9,799 nt of DNA from BS750m-G62 sp046483505 (lineage in GTDB: Bacteria > Planctomycetota > Phycisphaerae > FEN-1346): assembly GCA_046483505.1 (NCBI GenBank), contig JAWODB010000144.1, forward strand, positions 1-9,799, in the 5' to 3' direction. Shown one piece after another: positions 4,988 through 9,799 of this stretch (positions are counted from its first letter, which is position 1; every line of letters begins with the position of its first letter). The notes beneath the pieces were generated by a model, which saw only the letters and a program-made list of their open reading frames with translations, was not told where the DNA came from and did no database searches. A program made the translations under genes and the position numbers.

Positions 4988-6730
4988 GTGCCGAACTTCT
5001 ACGCCGACAACCCGGACATCGCGTTCCACCTGGACCGGCTGGACCTTGAGCCGCTGGTCCGGCTGCGGGAGCGCGACTTCGCCGAGGCGGCCGAGTACGA
5101 TTACGCCCCGGAAGACGTGGCCGACGCGCTCGACAACTACCGCCGCACGCTCGACCTGGTGGGCGAGATTTCCGGCGAGACGATCGCGCCGCTGTCGGCG
5201 GAGATCGACGAGGAAGGCTCGCACCTGTGCGCGGGCGAGGGATGCGTCCGGTACGCGGGCGGGCTCGCCAAGGCCCTGCGTGCCCTGTCGCAGGCGGACC
5301 TCATGGGGGCCACGCTGCCCCGCCGCTTCGGCGGGCTGAACCTGCCGGGCCTCATCTACGCGATGGCCACCGAGATCGTCAGCCGGGCCGACGCCAGCCT
5401 GATGAACATCTTCGGGCTCCAGGGCATCGCCGAAACCATCAATATGTTTGCGTCCGAGGAGCAGAAGGAGGCCACCCTGCCGCGCTTCGCCGCCGGCGAG
5501 GTCACCGGCGCCATGGTCCTGACCGAACCCGACGCCGGCAGCGACCTCCAGAACGTCGGGCTCCGCGCCTACCAGGACGAGGCGGGGGCGTGGCGCCTGA
5601 GCGGCGTCAAGCGGTTCATCACGAACGGCTGCGGCGAGGTGCTGCTGGTCCTGGGCCGCAGCGAGCCGGACGAGACGGGCGGCATGGGGCTCAGCCTGTT
5701 CCTGGCGGAGCGCGGGCCGCGCATCCGCGTCCGCCGGACCGAAGAGAAGATGGGCATCCACGGGTCGCCGACGTGCGAGTTGCAGTTCAACGACGCGCCG
5801 GCGGAACTGGTGGGCGAACGGCGGCGGGGCCTGGTCACGTACGTGATGGCGCTGATGAACGGTGCCCGGATCGGCATCGCCGCCCAGAGCCTGGGCATCG
5901 CGGAGGCGGCCATGCGCGAGGCCCGCAACTACGCCGCCACCCGCGTGCAGTTCGGGCGGTCGATCGACCGGTTCCCGGCGGTGGCGGACCTGCTGGCGGA
6001 GATGAAACTGGCGGTCGCCTCCGGCCGGGCGCTGTTGTACGAGGCCGCCCTTGCCGCCGATTACGAATACCTTTACGACGACGCCAAGGAACGCGCCGAG
6101 GACCGCGACGAGCGCAACGCCCTGAACAAGGAGCAGAAACGGTACAAGCGGCTGGCGGGGTTCCTGACGCCCGTCGCGAAGTACTGGCTCAGCGAGATGT
6201 GTAACCGCGTAGCCTACGAGGCGATCAGCGTCCTCGGTGGGTCCGGGTACATGAAGGACTATCCGCTGGAGCGTCTGTACCGCGACGCCCGCATCACGAC
6301 CATCTACGAAGGGACAAGCCAACTCCAGATCGTGGCAGCGGTGCGCGGCGTGACGAGCGGGACGGCCGAGAAGCAGTTCGTCCGGATGGGCGAGGCCGCT
6401 CCGCCGCGCGGCTTCAAGGGCCGGGCGAAGCGCCTGGCGCGCCTCCGCACGAAACTCGCCGACGCCGTCGACTACCTCAAGAACGAGCAGTCGGCGGATT
6501 ACCTGGACCTGGTGGCCCGCCCGCTCGTCGACGTGGCCATCGACATCTACCTCGGGTACCTGTGGCTGGAGATGGCGCGGGAGTCGAAGGAACGGGCCGT
6601 CATGGCCAAACGGTTCATCGACCGGGCCGCCCTGCGGTGCGAGGGGCGGCTGCGGATGATGACGAGCGGCGACCGGTCCACCCTCGACGCCTTCGACGTG
6701 CTGGTCGGCCCCACGTTCGAGGAATCCTGA
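4988..6730 (+). CDS. Acyl-CoA dehydrogenase, long form with C-terminal extension
   Basis: A 580-residue flavoenzyme that oxidises acyl-CoA to 2-enoyl-CoA, or reduces it in bifurcating complexes, exchanging electrons with Etf. It starts at GTG 4988, 3 nt after the etfA stop, implying translational coupling; no other upstream start exists. Residues 1-75 are an N-terminal extension, then the helical N-domain (GATLPRRFGGLNLP), the middle beta domain with MVLTEPDAGSDL (176-187), and the C-terminal helical domain with RVQFGRSIDRFPAV (319-332) and GGSGYMKDYPLERLYRDARI. E441 in IYEGTSQLQI occupies the position of the catalytic base in medium-chain dehydrogenases, so the enzyme should be active. Residues 456-580 go beyond the classic 380-residue enzyme, as in the roughly 600-residue FadE-like group with an extra C-terminal domain. 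A highly charged insert lies at about 359-390. Substrate chain length cannot be read from the sequence. Confidence 0.93.
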   Translation: MPNFYADNPDIAFHLDRLDLEPLVRLRERDFAEAAEYDYAPEDVADALDNYRRTLDLVGEISGETIAPLSAEIDEEGSHLCAGEGCVRYAGGLAKALRALSQADLMGATLPRRFGGLNLPGLIYAMATEIVSRADASLMNIFGLQGIAETINMFASEEQKEATLPRFAAGEVTGAMVLTEPDAGSDLQNVGLRAYQDEAGAWRLSGVKRFITNGCGEVLLVLGRSEPDETGGMGLSLFLAERGPRIRVRRTEEKMGIHGSPTCELQFNDAPAELVGERRRGLVTYVMALMNGARIGIAAQSLGIAEAAMREARNYAATRVQFGRSIDRFPAVADLLAEMKLAVASGRALLYEAALAADYEYLYDDAKERAEDRDERNALNKEQKRYKRLAGFLTPVAKYWLSEMCNRVAYEAISVLGGSGYMKDYPLERLYRDARITTIYEGTSQLQIVAAVRGVTSGTAEKQFVRMGEAAPPRGFKGRAKRLARLRTKLADAVDYLKNEQSADYLDLVARPLVDVAIDIYLGYLWLEMARESKERAVMAKRFIDRAALRCEGRLRMMTSGDRSTLDAFDVLVGPTFEES

Positions 6731-6738
6731 CAAGCCGC

Positions 6739-6758
6739 GCCCGGCGGCACGGCCGGGC
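6739..6758 (+). repeat. GC-rich hairpin between the dehydrogenase and the membrane protein gene
   Basis: GCCCGGC (6739-6745) pairs with GCCGGGC (6752-6758) over a 6-nt loop. It starts 9 nt after the dehydrogenase stop. There is no T-run, so it may stabilise the operon transcript end or act as a weak, Rho-assisted stop. The stem core matches the hairpins at 3817-3867. Confidence 0.45.
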
Positions 6759-6775
6759 ATCGGAAGGAGGAGGCC

Positions 6776-7237
6776 ATGGCACGCTGGCAACGCGACCCCG
6801 CGGGCAGACGACGGGTGGCCTATCTGCTGGTCGGGGTGGAGGTCCTGGCCCTGACGGCGTGTGCGTACGGGATCACGCAGGCCTACACCCTCCGGGGCCT
6901 GCTGGCGGTCGGGGTGGCGTCGGCCGCGGCCCGGCCGGCCGCCTGGATTACGGGGCTCGTGCTGACGGTCGTCGCCCTGGCGCTCGGCGTGGTGGTGGGC
7001 CTGAAGTACGTGGCGGGACGGCGCTGGGCCCGCGGCGTCTTCATCGTTGCCAATGCGCTCCTGGTGGGTCTGGGTCTCTTGTGGTTCGTCATCCACCAGA
7101 TCCGGCACGGAGGGGTGGCCGACAACACGGCCAGCCTGGTGGGTCTGCTGCTGCCGATGGTTACGCTGTTTCCGCTGCTGTGGCCGCTGCTGCGGTTTCG
7201 GCCCGTGCCGGAGAGCGGGCCGGGGGCCGGTCCGTGA
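6776..7237 (+). CDS. Small four-helix integral membrane protein, function unknown
   Basis: A 153-residue protein with four hydrophobic segments near residues 14-34, 57-76, 87-107 and 118-139. The N-terminus is basic (RRR at 11-13) and the first two loops are arginine-rich around 40-53 and 82-86. A strong RBS, AAGGAGG at 6764-6770, sits 5 nt before ATG 6776, which supports a real gene. I do not recognise a family; the overall look resembles small uncharacterised inner-membrane proteins. It lies 45 nt downstream of the acyl-CoA dehydrogenase, across a hairpin, and may be a read-through member of that operon; no promoter of its own is evident. No cysteine, histidine or charged-residue pattern suggests a quinone or heme site, so a link to Etf electron transfer is not supported. 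Confidence 0.72.
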   Translation: MARWQRDPAGRRRVAYLLVGVEVLALTACAYGITQAYTLRGLLAVGVASAAARPAAWITGLVLTVVALALGVVVGLKYVAGRRWARGVFIVANALLVGLGLLWFVIHQIRHGGVADNTASLVGLLLPMVTLFPLLWPLLRFRPVPESGPGAGP

Positions 7238-7272
7238 CGCGGGTCCGGCCGCGGAGGCCCCACCATTTCTTG

Positions 7273-7302
7273 TTGGTATTGAGGGGGCGGGCCCTGTAGA
7301 AT
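7273..7302 (+). promoter_or_regulatory. Sigma70-like promoter for bamA
   Basis: TTGGTA (7273-7278), an 18-nt spacer and TAGAAT (7297-7302), the same -10 as at 1345-1350 and likewise followed by G. The leader would be about 46 nt to ATG 7355. If correct, an in-frame ATG at 7301, inside the -10 box, cannot be the start of bamA. Confidence 0.5.
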
Positions 7303-7354
7303 GTGCCGCGCCTCGCTCCGGTCGTGCCTCCAGGAACGGAGTCGAAACCCCAGG

Positions 7355-9706
7355 ATGACCCAACCACCGGGCACCTGCGAGAAGCGTGAGCGATTTCCCA
7401 GGCGGTTGGCGGCCGCGGGGATGGCCCTGGCGGCCCTGGCCTGGGTGGTGGGCGGCCTGGTGGCGGGGCAGGCCGGCCTCGACCGGCCGCGCATCGCCGA
7501 CGTCATCGTCCGCGGGAATCACCGCGTCAGCACCCACCGCATTCTCGGCCAGATGCGTCTGCGCGAAGGCAGCCGGTACAGCCCGGAGGCCGTCGACCAG
7601 GACTTCAAGCGCATCTACGCGCTCGGCGAGTTCGACAACCTCGTCATCCGGCCGGAGCGCCGCCCCGAAGGGCTCGTCCTGGTGGTCGAGGTGACCGAGC
7701 GCCCCGTGCTGGCCGCCCTTCAGTTCGAGGGCAACCGGGCGTTCGACGACGAGGACCTGACCGAGGCCGTCGGCGTCGAGCCGGGCAACCTGATCGACCG
7801 GCACAAGGTCTTCACGGGCGTGCAGGCCATCGAGCGGCTGTATCGCGACAAGGGGTATTACTTCGTGACGGTGTCGCTGGAGGAGGGGCTGCTCCGGCAA
7901 GAGCAGATCGCCCGGTACACCGTTACCGAGGGGCCGCGCGTCCGCGTCCGGCACATCGAGTTCGTCGGGAACACGTCGATCGGCGACCGGGAACTCCAGC
8001 AGCGGATGGAGACCCGCACGTGGTTCCCCTTCATCATCCCCGGCCTGTACGACGAGGAGAAGATCCAGCGCGACGTCGTCAGCCTCCGCAACTACTACGT
8101 GGAGCAGGGTTTCCTGGACGTCCAGGTGGGGCGGGAACTGGAGTTCAGCGACGACAAGGAAAAACTGACCGTCCGCATGATCATCGACGAGGGGCCGCGG
8201 TACCAGGTCCGTTCCGTCGCCCTGGAGGGCGTGGAGCGGTTCAGCCGCTCGCTTCTGAAGAAGCAGATGGCCCTCAGCCCGGGTGTGGCGTACACGGCCG
8301 CGGGCGTCCGGCAGGACGTGGAGTTGATCCGCGGGACCTACGGCGAGGTGGGGTACATCCAGACCTCGGTCAAGCCGGTTATCGACTTCACGGAAGAGCC
8401 GGGCCAGGTCGACGTCGCCTTCCGGGTGGACGAGGGCCGGCCGGTCACGATCGGCGAGATCCGCATCGAGGGGAACCGTCTGACGCAGGACAAGGTCATC
8501 CGGCGGGAACTCCGCTTCTACCCCGAGGAGCCGGTCAACACGAAACTCATCGACAAGGCGGAGACGCGGCTGAAGGGCCTGGGGCTGTTCGATCGCGACT
8601 CGGTCCAGATCGCCACGATTCCGACGGCGGACCCCGGTGTGGCCGACATCCTCGTCCGCGTGGAGGAGTCGGAGACCGCCAACCTCATCCTCGGGGCGGG
8701 CGTCTCGAGCAACCGCGGCGTGCTGGGCAACATCTCGTTCACCCAGCGCAACTTCGACGCCATGGACTGGCCCGAATCCGGCGACGAGTTCTGGCGCGGC
8801 GAGGCGTTCCGCGGGGCGGGGCAGAACTTCTCCATCGTCCTGGAACCCGGCACCGAGTTGCAGCGGTACCGGGTGGGGTTCCGCGACCCGCACGTCTTCG
8901 ACACGGAATACAGTTTCTCGACGAGCGTCTTCTTCTTCGACCGGCTCCGCGACGCGTACGACGAGCGGCGCATCGGCGGCCAGTTCGGGTTCGGCCGCGA
9001 ACTTCGCGAGGACCTCCGGGCCTTCGTGAACTTCCGGCTCGAGAACATCAACATTTCCGACCTCGATCTGGTCGTGCCGAACGATGTACTCGAGGTGGAG
9101 GGGTCGTCGAACCTGACGAGCATCGAGGTCGGCCTCACGAAGGACACGACCGACAGTTACCTGTTCCCGACGGAGGGCTACCGGCTGACCGGCGCCGTCG
9201 AGCAGGCCGGGGCGATGGGCGGCAGTTACGACTTCACGCGGTTCACGGTGGACGCACGCCGGTACTGGACGGTGACGCGCGATGTCCTGGATCGCAAGAG
9301 CGTGCTGGCGGTTCGCGGCCGGGCGGGGTTCATCGCCGGCGACGCGCCCATCTTCGAGCGGTTCTTCGCGGGCGGGCACGGGAGCCTGCGCGGCTTCGAG
9401 TTCCGCGGCGTGGGGCCGCGGCAACTGGATACGGCCCTCGGCGGCGATTTCCTGGCCCTGGCCTCCGCCGAGTACTCGTTCCCGATCTTCGGCGAGAACC
9501 TCACGGGCGTCCTCTTCCTGGACACCGGCACCGTGGAGGAGACGATCGAGATTTCGACGTGGCGCGCCGCGGTGGGCGCCGGCATCCGGTTCACGGTGCC
9601 GTTCTTCGGCCCCGTACCGTTTGCCCTTGACTTCGGCTTCCCGATTTCGAAGGATGGCGACGACGAGGAAGAGGTGTTTTCGTTCTCGATCGGCACCTCG
9701 TTCTGA
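7355..9706 (+). CDS. bamA: Outer-membrane protein assembly factor BamA (Omp85 family)
   Basis: A 783-residue insertase that folds beta-barrel proteins into the outer membrane. From ATG 7355 there is a signal peptide: basic ERFPRR, a hydrophobic stretch at about 18-37, and a likely signal peptidase I cut after VAGQA (residue 40). Five POTRA domains follow at about 47-117, 118-193, 194-281, 282-362 and 363-438, each with the strand-helix-helix-strand pattern and glycine turns such as VRGNHRV, FEGNRAF, FVGNTSI and IEGNRLT. The barrel spans about 440-783 and includes the loop-6 motif LRGFEFRGVGP (678-688), equivalent to the VRGF motif, and a C-terminal beta-signal ending in phenylalanine (SFSIGTSF). 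Length is close to E. coli BamA (about 810). A longer frame from ATG 7301 is open but would start inside the proposed promoter. The RBS is weak. The neighbouring skp/lpx genes, often found downstream, are not in the window. Confidence 0.95.
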   Translation: MTQPPGTCEKRERFPRRLAAAGMALAALAWVVGGLVAGQAGLDRPRIADVIVRGNHRVSTHRILGQMRLREGSRYSPEAVDQDFKRIYALGEFDNLVIRPERRPEGLVLVVEVTERPVLAALQFEGNRAFDDEDLTEAVGVEPGNLIDRHKVFTGVQAIERLYRDKGYYFVTVSLEEGLLRQEQIARYTVTEGPRVRVRHIEFVGNTSIGDRELQQRMETRTWFPFIIPGLYDEEKIQRDVVSLRNYYVEQGFLDVQVGRELEFSDDKEKLTVRMIIDEGPRYQVRSVALEGVERFSRSLLKKQMALSPGVAYTAAGVRQDVELIRGTYGEVGYIQTSVKPVIDFTEEPGQVDVAFRVDEGRPVTIGEIRIEGNRLTQDKVIRRELRFYPEEPVNTKLIDKAETRLKGLGLFDRDSVQIATIPTADPGVADILVRVEESETANLILGAGVSSNRGVLGNISFTQRNFDAMDWPESGDEFWRGEAFRGAGQNFSIVLEPGTELQRYRVGFRDPHVFDTEYSFSTSVFFFDRLRDAYDERRIGGQFGFGRELREDLRAFVNFRLENINISDLDLVVPNDVLEVEGSSNLTSIEVGLTKDTTDSYLFPTEGYRLTGAVEQAGAMGGSYDFTRFTVDARRYWTVTRDVLDRKSVLAVRGRAGFIAGDAPIFERFFAGGHGSLRGFEFRGVGPRQLDTALGGDFLALASAEYSFPIFGENLTGVLFLDTGTVEETIEISTWRAAVGAGIRFTVPFFGPVPFALDFGFPISKDGDDEEEVFSFSIGTSF

Positions 9707-9734
9707 GCGGACAGGGGCCTTTCCTTCGGTTCAA

Positions 9735-9751
9735 CTCCCCTTACCGGGGAG
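9735..9751 (+). terminator. Hairpin downstream of bamA, possible terminator or dispersed repeat
   Basis: CTCCCC (9735-9740) pairs with GGGGAG (9746-9751) over TTACC, 28 nt after the bamA stop. No T-run follows, so it is not a textbook intrinsic terminator. Hairpins of this CTCCCC/GGGGAG form are frequent intergenic repeats in GC-rich bacteria. The remaining bases to 9799 show no gene. Confidence 0.35.
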
Positions 9752-9799
9752 AGGACCTCTGCCTCGGCTCTGAGGCTGCCAGGGGGCGCCCCTTTCGCC

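Noticed and set aside
3812..9424. Minus-strand open frame of 1870 codons spanning etfA, the dehydrogenase, the membrane protein and bamA
   Set aside because: It is the mirror of plus-strand genes with GC-rich third positions, which suppress stops on the opposite strand. Its translation is a low-complexity mix of Arg, Ala, Gly, Val and Asp with no domain, whereas the plus strand has clear families.
9782..9795. GGGGCGCCCC palindrome followed by TTT near the window end
   Set aside because: As a hairpin it leaves almost no loop and a 3-4 bp stem; too weak to call a terminator.

Overview
The window is GC-rich DNA (about 70% by eye; one 60-base line I counted, 1861-1920, has 43 G+C). Every gene I can support is on the plus strand. 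A BamA-type outer-membrane insertase and a sugar-nucleotide-type oxidoreductase point to a diderm bacterium. A putatively electron-bifurcating Etf and a radical SAM enzyme suggest anaerobic or facultatively anaerobic metabolism. The mix would suit a Planctomycetota-like or other environmental lineage, but nothing here (no rRNA or ribosomal protein) fixes the taxonomy.

Layout. (1) 2-820: 3' part of a Gfo/Idh/MocA oxidoreductase whose NAD-binding N-terminus lies off the window. (2) 808-1310: a compact 503-bp unit in which a four-helix-bundle gene of the 23S-rRNA-intervening-sequence protein family sits between inverted 31-bp repeats (30/31 complementary) built of 7-bp units. The left repeat supplies the last codons and the stop of the oxidoreductase. 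This is the most unusual thing in the window. (3) 1322-2797: a radical SAM protein with its own sigma70-like promoter, a strong RBS and a terminator-like hairpin. (4) 2802-6730: a new promoter, then etfB, etfA and a long acyl-CoA dehydrogenase; the last two genes are 3 nt apart. Two nested GC-rich hairpins separate etfB from etfA. (5) 6776-7237: an unassigned four-helix membrane protein. (6) 7273-9706: a promoter and a BamA homologue with signal peptide, five POTRA domains and a beta-barrel. The last 93 bases are non-coding and contain a small hairpin.

How they work together. The acyl-CoA dehydrogenase should pass electrons to, or receive them from, the EtfAB flavoprotein encoded in the same operon. 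The EtfB motif GRQAIDGDTAQV is of the type seen in bifurcating Etfs, so the trio may couple acyl-CoA/enoyl-CoA conversion to NADH and ferredoxin or quinone. The radical SAM gene lies next to this operon but appears to be transcribed separately. BamA, and possibly the oxidoreductase if it is a GnnA-like lipid A enzyme, belong to outer-membrane biogenesis. Large minus-strand open frames are shadows of GC-rich coding sequence and are not annotated.
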